Of a DNA stretch of 64,000 nt, positions 20,367 to 30,485 are shown piece by piece. How positions within the stretch are numbered: position 1 is the first letter of the stretch; each line of letters opens with the position of its first letter. Made by a program: the position numbers and the translations under genes. This DNA comes from Paragordius varius (lineage: Eukaryota; Nematomorpha): assembly GCA_964247055.1 (NCBI GenBank), contig OZ176054.1, positions 11,098,001 to 11,162,000 of the forward strand. The letters run 5' to 3'. A model generated the notes under the pieces. It did no database searches. It was given only the letters and a program-made list of their open reading frames with translations, and was not told where the DNA came from.

Positions 20367-20616
20367 GATATAAAAAGGATATATATATTTATTTAGTATA
20401 ACAGCAAAATTGAATAATATATGAATGATCTGCGTGTCACAATGATTCCTTATATATATTATGAAATTTGGTTATTGCATTCACAAGGATAAAGTTGTCT
20501 GATTTAAACGTTGTTAAAGATAATAAGTATAAATAAAATAATTTGCATTCACAACCAAGGTAATATATACGTAACAAGGACAAAAGTGTATTATGCACTA
20601 AAAAAAGAGAAGGATA
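20367..20616 (-). repeat. LTR of GY1 (right in window)
   Basis: Direct repeat partner of 15853-16106, bordering the inverted internal segment on its left side and unrelated family D sequence on its right. Confidence 0.8.
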
Positions 20617-21409
20617 TATTTGGGCTTCGGAAGTCCTAATTTTTCTGCCTTCTATAAAATGGGCTAGTTTTCAGAAAATAAACGCAAATTACGCTAATGT
20701 GCAATATGTAAACAGTGACCACAAAAAAATGTGTGGAGAAATACATATATTCTGATAAGAAAATGGACAGAGTGCTTTGATCTTGGCCCTTACGAGTGAT
20801 TTAAGTAAGTTATTTCACTTTAGTGGTAATAAATGCCAAAATTTGCGCATATTTGGTTGAATAATATTTTTAATTGTTAAAGCTATTTCAAAAAATATCA
20901 CTAAAATATATAACAAACCACATATAAAAAGCATAAATGTTTTTATAAAATTTTAATTTTTAGAAGTGGCTCCGAAAATGGCATTACCCTTCGGAAATGG
21001 GCTAGTTATTTTAAAATAAACGCAAAAATGCCAAGAATGCGTGATAAAAATTTTAAATATGCACAGTGTCCACAAAAAATAACCTAATTTAATATTATAT
21101 TCTGATAGGGTGTATCAGGATTATCATGGTGCATTTAGTTTTGGCTCTTACGAGTAATATGAGATTATTTACTGTATTGTGGTAAGTGCTCCATTTCAGA
21201 AAATGGCAAAATTTGCGAAAACTTTTTCAAATAAAATTTTTTTGGCGAAAGCTAAATGCTTCATTTCCAAAATATCACAATATCATATTTTTTTTAATAT
21301 TAACTTTTAGATGTGGGATCCGAGCACAATTTATTTCGTTGTTCCCAATGAACATATTTTTTTAAAAAACGCAAAAATGCCTGTATCGTGCGATAAAAAA
21401 TTTAAATAT

Positions 21410-21750
21410 ACCATTTACAGTTCAAATTTGCCCTTTGACAATTTAAATCCGCCCTCGAACAATCCAAATTCACCCCTGAACAATTCAAATTCACCCTAAA
21501 AATAAATTATATGTTTTCGAACTAATATAACTCATTATTAATATGAAATATAAGTTTATGGAATAGTTTATTATTTTTTTAATATTATTTTAATTTAAGG
21601 AAAAATTCTATTTTATAAAAATTTAGGTAATTTTTATCTTAAAAATCATATAATTTATTTCAGGGTGAATTTGAATTGTTCGAGGGTGAATTTGAATTGT
21701 TCAATAGTAAATTTGAATTGTATAAGGCTGAATTTGAATTGTAAGTGGTA
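21410..21750. mobile_element. Family A MITE (copy 6), many terminal units
   Basis: The left end has four AATTCAAATT(C/T)(A/G)CCCT-like units and the right end four GAATTTGAATTGT units, ending GTAAGTGG between TATA flanks. Body TGTTTTCGAACTAATATAAC. It is among the longest copies because of extra terminal units. Confidence 0.8.
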
Positions 21751-22024
21751 TATATGCTAAGTTTTAATATCAACTAAAATTATTTTTAAAAAATTTATTT
21801 TTAGGGAAAATTTTGTTGAAGCGTTCGTACTTTATACTAGTTTGAGGCATGATGAAAACGGTATAAAAACGCTTAAAGAAATTATAAAAAAATATTTTTT
21901 ATATAATTCAATGATGCTGAACATTGCTATTATCTCAGATTATTGATTAAAATATTCGATCATCAAATTTATAAATATAGTATGTTTACATAAATATAAC
22001 AAAATTTTTAGTTAAATGAATTTT

Positions 22025-22778
22025 TAACACTTCAAATTGGGGTATCCAAACACCATACAATATTTAAGTTGATATCAAAAAAGTACTGAAAGAAACGCCT
22101 AATGTATGCTTCTATCCTTTTAAAAATTATATAAATAAAACAATAGTTTTGAAAAAAGTTCCATATCAAACTTCTTGAACGCCATTTTATTTTACATTAT
22201 TTATGTAAAATATAATGTTTATTTGTCTCCATATTTATTTCCAATTTCTGACTATCACTTGGATACAAACATTCATTTCAAACTTTAAATTGGGGTAGTT
22301 GGATACCCCAGGCTGTTTAACATCAAATACTTTGAAAAATATGGAAAGAATCGGAATCATGGGAAAATTTTGCACTTATATAACATTAATATCCCGAAAT
22401 ATTTTTTATTCAAAAATACTTTATATTACTTATTTTGATGTGAAACTCAAAGTTAAAAATTTAGTCAACGTAACATGTGCGCACTGGCTAAATTGAAAAA
22501 CAAAATAAACCCATTTTTCAATTTCTATCATTGTTAGATATAATTTAAATAAAAAATTAGCTTTAATTTTACCGTTAAAATTAACACTTGGATACAAGAC
22601 ATTCATTTCAGTCCTTCGATTCAGATTGGGGTAGTTGGGTACCACAGGGCTGTTTTAAATTAAATAATTTAATAAATATAGAAGGAATCGAAATCATGGC
22701 AAAATTCTGCACCTATATAACATTGATAAACCGAAATATATAAAAAAAATTATTCAAAAAATACTTGATATTTTTATT
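22025..22778. mobile_element. Fragments of TTAA-type family C elements
   Basis: Ends TTAACACTTCAAATTGGGGT at 22025 and TTAACACTTGGATACAAGAC at 22577, plus another internal end near 22258 (CACTTGGATACAAACATTC). Several partial or nested copies are too degraded to delimit. Confidence 0.6.
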
Positions 22779-23350
22779 TTAACACTTCGATTCAAATTGG
22801 GGTAACTAAATACCCCAGACTAAATTTGTGTTACGATTTTTCGAAAACTACTGATCCGATCCCAATTTAAATTTATGCTTCTAATAAAAATTATAGAAAT
22901 ATGCCAAAATATCTTGATAAAATTTTGTTTTGAAAAAAAAGCTTCATGTCAAACTACTTCGACGCCATTTTTATTTTATAAAATTTTTGCAAAATATCGT
23001 CTTCATTTAATTAAGGGTAAAATTAAAGCTATTTTTTATTTAAATTACAGCTAACATTGAGAGCGATACAAAAAGCGGTTTATTTGGTATTATTTATTAA
23101 TTTTACCATTTTACACATGTCACGTTGACGAAATTTTTACCTTTAGGTTTTAGCTTAAAATAAGTAATATCAAGTATTTTTAAATAAATTTTTTATATAC
23201 GGTTTATTAGTTACATAAGTGCAAAATTTTGCCATGGTTTGTATTCCTTCCATACTTTTTAATGTATTAGATTTTAAACAGGCCTGGGGTATTTAACTAC
23301 CCCAATTTATATCGAAGGACTAAAATAAGTGTGTTGTATCCAAGTGTTAA
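22779..23350. mobile_element. TTAA-type family C element, complete copy
   Basis: Starts TTAACACTTCGATTCAAATTG and ends ATCCAAGTGTTAA; TTAA at both edges reads as the target duplication, with CACTT/AAGTG as the outermost inverted bases. Both ends contain a short hairpin (GGGGTAACTAAATACCCC; GGGGTATTTAACTACCCC). About 572 bp, no ORF. The TTAA target points to piggyBac- or Kolobok-type mobilisation. Confidence 0.75.
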
Positions 23351-23771
23351 AACTAGACCATTTTAGAAGAGCAAAAAATTTGGGAATTTCGGAGCTCACA
23401 TCGAAATTAAATTTTTTTATAATATTGTTTTGCTATTTATACGGAGCGTTTACACTTCTCAAAAAAGCAGGATTCAACGAAATGTGCCCAAACTTTACCA
23501 TTTTCGGGGAACGGTCACAAAAGTGGAAAGTTTTATATATCACTCCTAAGTTCCAAAACCAAAAAGCACCGGTATATATATATATATATTATCAGGATAT
23601 ATTATATATCCCCTATTTTATACTCAATCTATATGTGTAATGAGCTATTGAATAAATATTTTATATGTAATTTAAGTTATTCGCTATTTAATCGATTTAG
23701 TTTAATTTTTTGTACATTTAGATTAACACATGCTGCTGTTTTTTGCTAACCGGTCGGCATGCTTTTTTTAA

Positions 23772-25265
23772 ATGAGCCTTTTTAGAAACTTTTTTCTTAA
23801 ATTCTTTAAAAACATGGATATAATTAAACCACCAATAATATTTATTGTTGGGCCAACCGCATGCGGAAAATCAAAATTAGCGGTTGATATAGCAACCTCA
23901 CTTAGTAATAAATTCGAGATCATTAACGCGGATACAATGCAAATGTATAAAAGTTTACCCATCGCAACAAACAAAATATCTACGATAGAACAAGAAGGTA
24001 TAAAACACCATCTTATAGATTTTTTGGACCCGTTTAGTAATATTTATAATGTGCAAGAATTTCAAGAAAAAGCTCACAACATTATTAACGATTTAACGAC
24101 CAATATGACCATACCTATAATCGTTGGTGGGACTAATTACTATATCGAGGCTTTACTTTGGAATTACTTGATTAGAAAAAATGCTAATACCGGCATTTCA
24201 CCATTGGAGCCACATACACTTTTCGATCAGTTTAAGCAAGACGTGGAAACGATACTTTTGTCACATGATGCGAAAAAACATACCAATATGTATGATCCTT
24301 ACAATGTTTTAATGGGTAAAAGTGTTCAAGACATACCAACTCCAATACTATATAATCTTTTCTTCAAACATGATTATCAACAATCACTCTATATACATCC
24401 TCTGGAGCGCCGTAAAATAATTCGATATCTTCAAATATATCTGCAAACCAAACAACAACCTAGTAATGTCATAAAAAATCAAAAGTATAAAGCTAATCCA
24501 GATTCGTCAATAACCCCTAATATAGATAAAAACATAAGTGGATCTTTAAATTATCCCAATGCTGTTATGTTTTATATCAGTGCTGAACCGACTTTATTGC
24601 AAAATATTATAGATGAGAGAGTTGACAGTATGATTGATAAGGGTTTATTAACGGAATTAGTAAATTTTTATGAATCAGTTTTACTTTCGCATCCATTGAA
24701 AGAGGCTGCTTTAGACACTAATAAAGGTATATTTCAGAACATTGGATTCAAAGAATTTCGACAACTTATAGAATTGAAGGTAAATTCCAAAACTAGTAAC
24801 AGTGTAAATGTTGAGAAACAGTTAATTAAATGCACAAAAGCCCTAAAACTTTCTACATACAAATATGCTAAACGCCAAATAAAATTTATTAATTCTCGTT
24901 TTATTGAAAGACGTCAACTTACCGATAGGCCATTTATATACAAATTTGATTTAATTACAGACCATTTCACGAATCGGGAACTATGGTTAAATGACATTGT
25001 CCAACCCGCTAAAAATATATTGTTGACTCATATGAAGTATGGGTATGATAAAACAAATTTATCCATGTTGTTAAACGAGAACAACGAGTGTTGTAAAAAA
25101 CATTTTGTTTATACAGCACCTTCCCCGAATACGAATGTAATGGAAAGTGCTAAAGTGTTTGAATGTCCCATCTGTACTAAATATATGATTGGACCTAAAT
25201 CATATCAATCACATCTACAATCTAAAGGGCACAAAGCGGCCATAAAAAATGAAAAAGCAATTTAA
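23772..25265 (+). CDS. TRIT1: tRNA dimethylallyltransferase (isopentenyltransferase)
   Basis: Transfers a dimethylallyl group to N6 of A37 in tRNAs reading UNN codons. 497 residues in one exon. P-loop GPTACGKS at residues 27-34, then NADTMQMY around 52-59, HHLIDFLDP around 79-87, GGTNYYIEA around 119-127, and HPLERRKIIRYLQIY in the middle domain. It ends with a C2H2 zinc finger (C465, C468, H481, H487), the arrangement of eukaryotic TRIT1/MOD5 proteins. The first Met (23772) gives a short N-terminus rich in Phe with Arg/Lys (MSLFRNFFLKFFKN) that could target mitochondria; a second Met at codon 15 could give a cytosolic or nuclear form. The lack of introns contrasts with AMP deaminase. It converges on TTC4, 36 bp away. 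Confidence 0.95.
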   Translation: MSLFRNFFLKFFKNMDIIKPPIIFIVGPTACGKSKLAVDIATSLSNKFEIINADTMQMYKSLPIATNKISTIEQEGIKHHLIDFLDPFSNIYNVQEFQEKAHNIINDLTTNMTIPIIVGGTNYYIEALLWNYLIRKNANTGISPLEPHTLFDQFKQDVETILLSHDAKKHTNMYDPYNVLMGKSVQDIPTPILYNLFFKHDYQQSLYIHPLERRKIIRYLQIYLQTKQQPSNVIKNQKYKANPDSSITPNIDKNISGSLNYPNAVMFYISAEPTLLQNIIDERVDSMIDKGLLTELVNFYESVLLSHPLKEAALDTNKGIFQNIGFKEFRQLIELKVNSKTSNSVNVEKQLIKCTKALKLSTYKYAKRQIKFINSRFIERRQLTDRPFIYKFDLITDHFTNRELWLNDIVQPAKNILLTHMKYGYDKTNLSMLLNENNECCKKHFVYTAPSPNTNVMESAKVFECPICTKYMIGPKSYQSHLQSKGHKAAIKNEKAI

Positions 25266-25301
25266 TGCTCTAGCTAATGTACATTATAATCTAAAAATTT
25301 A

Positions 25302-26577
25302 TTAAGAGACATTTATTGACTTAATAATGAATGACAAAAAGGGTTTATCCAGTTTTAAAGGCCGTACTACACACTGCTGTGTGTACAGGTGTAATACATC
25401 TTTAAGTGTAAGGAATAAAAAGTCGTTTGGTATTTCACAACACTCATCATGTTCCATACCAGCAAAATCAAATTCTAGTCGCAAATTATCAAGAGAGAAA
25501 ATTTTATTAGTATCCCAAAAAGCATAGTCCATATCTGTTCCATATTTGACTTTTGATTTGTTGTGGTATTTTGATGGAAACATTTGTGTTAGGTGAGCTG
25601 CAAAAGTATCATGCTCACAGAAATCAGAAATGATATCATACCTCCCATAAGCTGGATAATACAAAACAACCGGAAAATGTAATTGCTTTTGTACATCAAC
25701 GTAAAGATACGTATCCGATTTGTCCTTACATAAATATTTATAAGGATTGGATTTGACGTCTTCTATAAATTTGGATTGCATAAAATCATCATTGTTTGTA
25801 ATTAAGCCACCATTTGTTTCAATATCTTTTGTCAAAGCTTTTGTATTAATGTATGAATAAATTGTCCGTAAAAATGGATATTCCTCAACATTTTCGAGAA
25901 TATTTTGATCAATATGTATATTGTAAGATTTTAATTGGTCGATAATCCGTTTGTAAATAAATGTTTTTAGATGATTGCATAATAAGCTTAAAACTTTCCT
26001 CTCCTGAATTTCTTGACATTTTTTGATACAAATTTTTTCTTTTCCTGAAAAAAATAATTTATCTTCATCAGTTAGGGTTAAATTGGAAAGAGCCTTTTGG
26101 CAGTAGTCCAAAGCTACTTCATATTTGCCGAGTTTAATAGCAACTATGACTGCTTTTATATAGGCTTTGGTATAATTATCTTGAAGTTCTATTGTCTTTT
26201 GGAAATCATTTAAACTGGAACGTAAATTATCCTAAATTAATTAGAATTTTACTCATATTGAAATGCACTGTACCACGATTAAAAAATATTTTTGGGTCAT
26301 ACATGTTACATTTATGGGATAATTCAATCGCTTTGTTATACGATATCAGTGATTCCTTATTCATATTAGATTTTAAATAAGTATCGCCATCATTTTTGTA
26401 AGTTTTAATATTGGATGCATCGTCCTCGCCATATTTTATATCCTAAATAAATGTTCTACCAACCATCAATGCTTCAAACAATTCCGGAATTTTTTCATCT
26501 TTAGAAAAAGGCTTTGTACGAAAAAAGGGATGCTTTTCAAGCTCCTCTTCCCAATTTTCTTCAGTAAGGTCTTGCAT
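25302..26577 (-). CDS. TTC4: TTC4/Cns1-type Hsp90 co-chaperone (TPR protein)
   Basis: Links Hsp90 and Hsp70 through a TPR domain. Met at 26577 opens QDLTEENWEEELEKHPFF, matching the TTC4 N-terminus. TPR repeats follow (KTYKNDGDTYLKSNM; NRGTVHFNM, DNLRSSLNDFQKTIEL; KAYIKAVIVAIKLGKYEVAL), then a C-terminal domain with LHFPVVLYYPAYGRYD and FLFLTLKDVLHLYTQ. The frame is interrupted twice. Removing 21 nt at 26443-26463 (GTTGGT...TTTAG) restores frame and improves alignment. At 26232-26252 (GTAAAA...TTTAG, also 21 nt) the joined product would be one base out of frame. So segments are 26577-26464, 26442-26253 and 26231-25302, about 410 residues against 387 in human. Either very short introns plus one base error, or a decaying gene. 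An AATAAA (25298-25303) overlaps the stop. Confidence 0.85.
26232..26252 (-). other. Candidate 21-nt intron or frame lesion in TTC4
   Basis: GT at the left and TTTAG at the right (minus strand), immediately before GAT AAT TTA. It contains an in-frame stop if read through. Homology puts the join exactly here (FNM to DNLRSS), but splicing 21 nt leaves one surplus base. Confidence 0.4.
26443..26463 (-). other. Candidate 21-nt intron in TTC4
   Basis: Begins GTTGGT and ends TTTAG on the minus strand, length divisible by three, phase 0 between Met and Asp-Ile-Lys, and contains the in-frame TAG that otherwise ends the ORF. Excision makes the protein length between conserved blocks match the family. 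Confidence 0.5.
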
Positions 26578-26579
26578 AA

Positions 26580-28580
26580 TAAAGTGTTAAATGTGAAGAT
26601 AATAATACCAAACATTTCAACAATATTTGGGCGCATAAAAATTCTTAGGTTAGAAACATTGTTATAAGTAAAATATATAATTGTGTCTGGATATAAGTAG
26701 TGTTTTGAGTAGTTAACTGGATAATTTTTAGTTTAAATCTTTTAGCTTTTGTGGTTATTTTCTGCCATACACATAATCGGACAGAGCGAACAAAAATGTC
26801 CAGATATTTATATGTATTTGCCCATATTTTTCTAAAAAAAATTTATACCAAAAACTAATGATGACTAATACATATCAAAAACTATAACACTGCCTTTACA
26901 ATCGGGGGGTATACAAAAATAGCCTGATTATATATGTATGTATATTCTCATAAAAACTTGTTTCAGAATTATCACTATGCTTTTCGTTTTGGCCCTTACA
27001 AGTTATTTACGCTTTTGTGATAATTCCTCCATATCAAATATGGCAAAATTAAATAAATTTTTTTGGTGAAAGCTATAGGCTTCATTCCGAAAGTACCGCT
27101 AAAATATATGATAAACTGCAAGTAAAGAACAAAACATTTAAACTTAGGTGTGCGCGCTAAAGTTCTCAGATTCTTTTGTTCTTCTCAAATGGTCTAATCC
27201 TCTAAATAAAGAAAAATGCCGGTATCGTGCGATAAAATTTTGTATGATAATTCTAAATATGAACTAAAATTTTTCAAAAAAAATTTACAGCAAACTTTTG
27301 CTGAAGTGTAAATCATAATATTTCAAGTCATTATCGAAACGGTTTGCAAACGCTTCAAGATTTCATAAAAACATTTTTTATCTATAGTTCGATGTGCCGA
27401 ATCTCGCCTTAGAATTTTAATTAAAATATTCGGTCAAATTTATATATATAAATTGTGTTCAAAATTATTACGGTATCCAAATAAGACATAAAAAACCACT
27501 GAAAGGAGTTCCAATTAAATAATAATTATTATAAATTAGCAAATAATATAGATAAATTTTAGTTTTTTTTAAAAAAAGTTCCGTATCAAACATTTTGGAC
27601 GCCATTTTTTTGCAATATTTTTGGAAATTATCGTATTTATTTGATATTAAGTCTGAAAATAAGTTTATTTTTTAAAATCACATTTAAAATTGATATGAAT
27701 GGAAAAAGTGGTATATTCTGCATAATTTTTTAAATAGCTCATGCAAACATGTTATGTTCGTTAAGCTTTTATAATGTTTTTCATCTGAATTAGTAACATT
27801 AAGGATTTTTGAATGTATTTTTATTTTTTTTTCGGCCCCATAGTTTTAATTTATTCAATATTTTCTGTATTTAATTTTAAACAAACTTGAGGTATTTAAT
27901 TACCCCAATGTGAATAGAAAGACCAAAATGAATGTATTATATTGTTAAACTAAACGGTAAAATTGTGGATACTGCGTAATAAATATTTAAAAAATTGGAT
28001 AAATATTTCACATCAAAAATGTTTTTTTCTTTAAAAATAGATATTTTGGAAATTTTATTTATACTAATTCGGTGATAGTCTTTTAGTATTTTGAGTATAA
28101 GTGGAACGGTAAATAAACTTAAGATATTACGGAACACTTTTTCCTATAATACTCCAACATTTTTGTGTTGCAGGTAAAATGAATAGTAATTGTCTTTCCA
28201 ATAACATAAATACTGCATGACATAAAAGCATTATATCAATTACATTTGAATGTGCTTAGCGAGGCAAAGCCACTGTTTTTAATAGCCCTTAAACCTCTTC
28301 CTTAAATCAAATTTTTGCAAAAAAAATAAATCTCCCAAAAATCAAACAATTTTTCAGTTTGATAGAGATAGGAATTTTGGTGCTATTTTGCTGTCTCATA
28401 AAAAAGATTAATTCTGAGGTATTCCTAAATTAGCAGGCTGCTCGATAAGACTCTACCCTAAAATACACTTCGAAATTTATGTAAACATTTCTGGAGTTCG
28501 TGTCTCATCATATATTTTTAACTGGGATCATGGTGAAATCACATTAGATCTTGGACTAGTTCCATTGTGTCAACATATAT
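26580..28580. other. Repeat-derived AT-rich DNA (families C and D remnants)
   Basis: Family D-like sequence near 26960-27250 (GCTTTTCGTTTTGGCCCTTAC, ATGCCGGTATCGTGCGATAA), and a degraded TTAA-type family C copy at about 27450-27948 (right end GGTATTTAATTACCCC...TGTTAA). 28150-28560 shows no feature I can support. Confidence 0.5.
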
Positions 28581-28834
28581 ACCATTTATTAAAATTCATC
28601 ACCCTTGTACAATTCTAATTCACCCTAAAAAAATATGTGTACGGGCTAATATAACTTATTTAATATGAAATATATCTATATGGCATAGTTTATATTTTAT
28701 CAGTATTATATTAATTTTTAACATAATTTAATTTTATAAAAATATAAAAAATATAGGTAATTTTTGATCTTAACAAGCACCTAATTTATTTTAGGAATTT
28801 TAATTGTTCGAGTGTGTTTTTGAGCTGTAAATGG
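28581..28834. mobile_element. Family A MITE (copy 7)
   Basis: Ends ACCATTTATTAAAATTCATC and TTTTGAGCTGTAAATGG are inverted between TATA flanks; body TAATATAACTTATTTAATATG. Confidence 0.7.
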
Positions 28835-29762
28835 TATATCATAAATTAAAACTTCAAATTTTATTAAACTAAAATTGAAAAAGAATAGATACTTGAATAA
28901 CGGACAGTTTTAATATGAGCAAAGTTATTTAATGACAATAATTCAATGAAGGGGAAACCATTAAGGGTTAATTTAAGACATTTTTGTTCTAATAACTAAT
29001 TATCGTTTAAGTCATAGACACAATTGGCAGAGCCGGGTAGTTAGGAATTATTGCATTTCAAGGTCTTTAAACCATAGGGTTACGTCAATGCTAATATGCA
29101 CCTGCAACTTAATATTCATATTATAATTCGTGCCATTTTGTCACAAGTAATTTCTTGATATATCTGTACTTCTATTTTGACTTTTTATGCCATTGTATGT
29201 CCAATAAAATTATATAAAAAGCATCCCCTTATCCTTCCACCACTCCATCGAAAACTCAATCAAAATCATTGGTAATATTTTTTCGAAGATCATTTTAAAC
29301 AATATTAATGCAAACCATCGATAAATAAAATACTCGTCTAGTTAAACATCACTTTATACGAATCAGTCATTAATGATTTTGCATTGGAATATATTAGTAA
29401 AAATTGTCATTATTGTATATTTTAAATAATATTTACTGCTATTTAGCTGATATAGGTTTAAAGTTATTTTTATATCTTGTTTTAATATTTATCATCAAAA
29501 TAAATTGTTTCGATTGACTGGGAAAACGTTTTGATTTGGGAAAACGTTTCGATTACTGGGAAACGTTTTTGACTGGGAAAAAATATATATAGTAAGGTGC
29601 TCGTTAATCAGCAAAATCATTTAATAAGACATTATTATATAATGTTAAAAGAGTATTTTAAGCCAAAAATAAAGTATAAAACTAATAATTATTCAATATT
29701 GTAGTAAATTTAAACATTACTATACATGTAATTCAAAAAAGAATTATTGATTCATACAAAAT
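28835..29762. other. Spacer with a short GACTGGGAAAACG repeat
   Basis: No gene seen. At 29512-29580 four imperfect units related to GACTGGGAAAACGTTT occur in tandem. The rest is AT-rich. Confidence 0.4.
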
Positions 29763-30029
29763 TTATTTTATGCGTCTCACATTCAATAAGTGATTGAGTG
29801 AAACTTTTATTTTATAGCCAATTTGTTTGTTTTCGGTTTTACAATCTTCTGGTTGGCAATTGAGGTAGTCAGTCGAGTTTATTTTATAAACAATCACTCT
29901 AGCACTTTCCTGATAAGGTAAAAGATATGGTAATATTTGTTCCCACGTGCTCTTCCTATTGTCCCATGTAATATCTATAAATGAAACAAGGTAAATTATT
30001 ATTAAAGCGATTGATAATGACATGTTCAA
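29763..30029 (-). CDS. Possible small secreted protein (88 aa), unrecognised
   Basis: Open frame starting MNMSLSIALIIIYLVSFID, a plausible signal peptide, followed by a sequon (NST) and CQPEDCKTE with two cysteines. An AATAAA overlaps the stop. It sits downstream of the minus-strand gene ending at 30486. A TTTATAG just before ATATTACATGG could be an acceptor, so the N-terminus might differ. No family recognised. Confidence 0.35.
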   Translation of the reverse strand: MNMSLSIALIIIYLVSFIDITWDNRKSTWEQILPYLLPYQESARVIVYKINSTDYLNCQPEDCKTENKQIGYKIKVSLNHLLNVRRIK

Positions 30030-30268
30030 ATTAAGTTAACACAGTGTGGAAAGTATTAAAAGTCGCTTGTACTATTTTTAAAATAAGTGTAAATTTATTT
30101 TTGCTGATTTTAAAGCAGTTTCTACTATATGTTTCGGAATTCAAAACAATAAAAAATAAATACTTCATAATAATAAATTCGATGAAAGAGTAATACTTTA
30201 AAAAATTTGTTATATCATTAAAAAACATCCATAACATGTCTAAGCTTCTCCATTTCGTAAATATGCAA

Positions 30269-30474
30269 ATATATGTATATCAGTCAAAAGCAACACTTTT
30301 TCAAACAAACGCAACATTTTTTCATCCACGCTTAACATCTAGCAAACGCAGCATCATTAATTCCGTTTGGTTGAAAAAATGTTGCGTTTGGTTGAAAAAG
30401 TGTTGCGTTTGTTTGAAAAAATGTTGCGTTTGTTTGAAAAAATGTTTGTTTTGACTGAAAAATATATGTATATA
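30269..30474. repeat. Palindromic minisatellite element (family E)
   Basis: Flanks ATATGTATATCAGTCAAAAG and TTTTGACTGAAAAATATATG are inverted. Inside are about four units of AAATGTTGCGTTTG(T/G)TTGAA on the right and one inverted unit on the left. The open frame across it is a by-product of the repeat. Confidence 0.7.
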
Positions 30475-30485
30475 TTCAAAAGAAA

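Larger units (their letters stand above)
15853..20616 (-). mobile_element. Ty3/gypsy LTR retrotransposon fossil (GY1), broken
   Basis: Flanked by direct repeats 15853-16106 and 20367-20616, nearly alike, read as the LTRs. On the minus strand between them are recognisable parts, in order: zinc-knuckle (CTKCGRTHTLGHCPAYGKEC) and aspartic protease (FDTGADIS) around 18900-19450; reverse transcriptase with YLDD around 18080-18800; RNase H around 17640-17970; integrase zinc-binding and core regions around 16600-17450; and a C-terminal tail around 16150-16500. The family is Ty3/gypsy with a two-knuckle gag. A segment of the knuckle-protease region appears again in inverted orientation at about 19866-20360, next to the right repeat. 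The coding region is broken (at least half a dozen breaks). Repeats differ at several sites, so it is older than the copy at 40549-44833. Confidence 0.9.
20620..23575. mobile_element. Nest of family D inverted-repeat elements with A and C insertions
   Basis: Family D hallmarks recur: TTCTGATA..., GCTTTGATCTTGGCCCTTACGA, AATGGGCTAGTTTT..., AAACGCAAAAATGCC near 20655-20800, 20995-21170 and 21360, and their reverse complement near 23355-23570 (CTAGACCATTTTAGAAGAGC, CCAAAACCAAAAAGCACC). Between these lie a family A copy and a cluster of TTAA-type family C sequences, so the D sequence looks like the oldest layer. No host coding sequence seen. Confidence 0.6.

Noticed and set aside
23768-23974. Minus-strand ORF over the start of TRIT1
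   Set aside because: Antisense shadow of the conserved P-loop region.
30236-30454. ORF with repeated KKCCVWLKKCC
   Set aside because: Translation of the family E tandem units.
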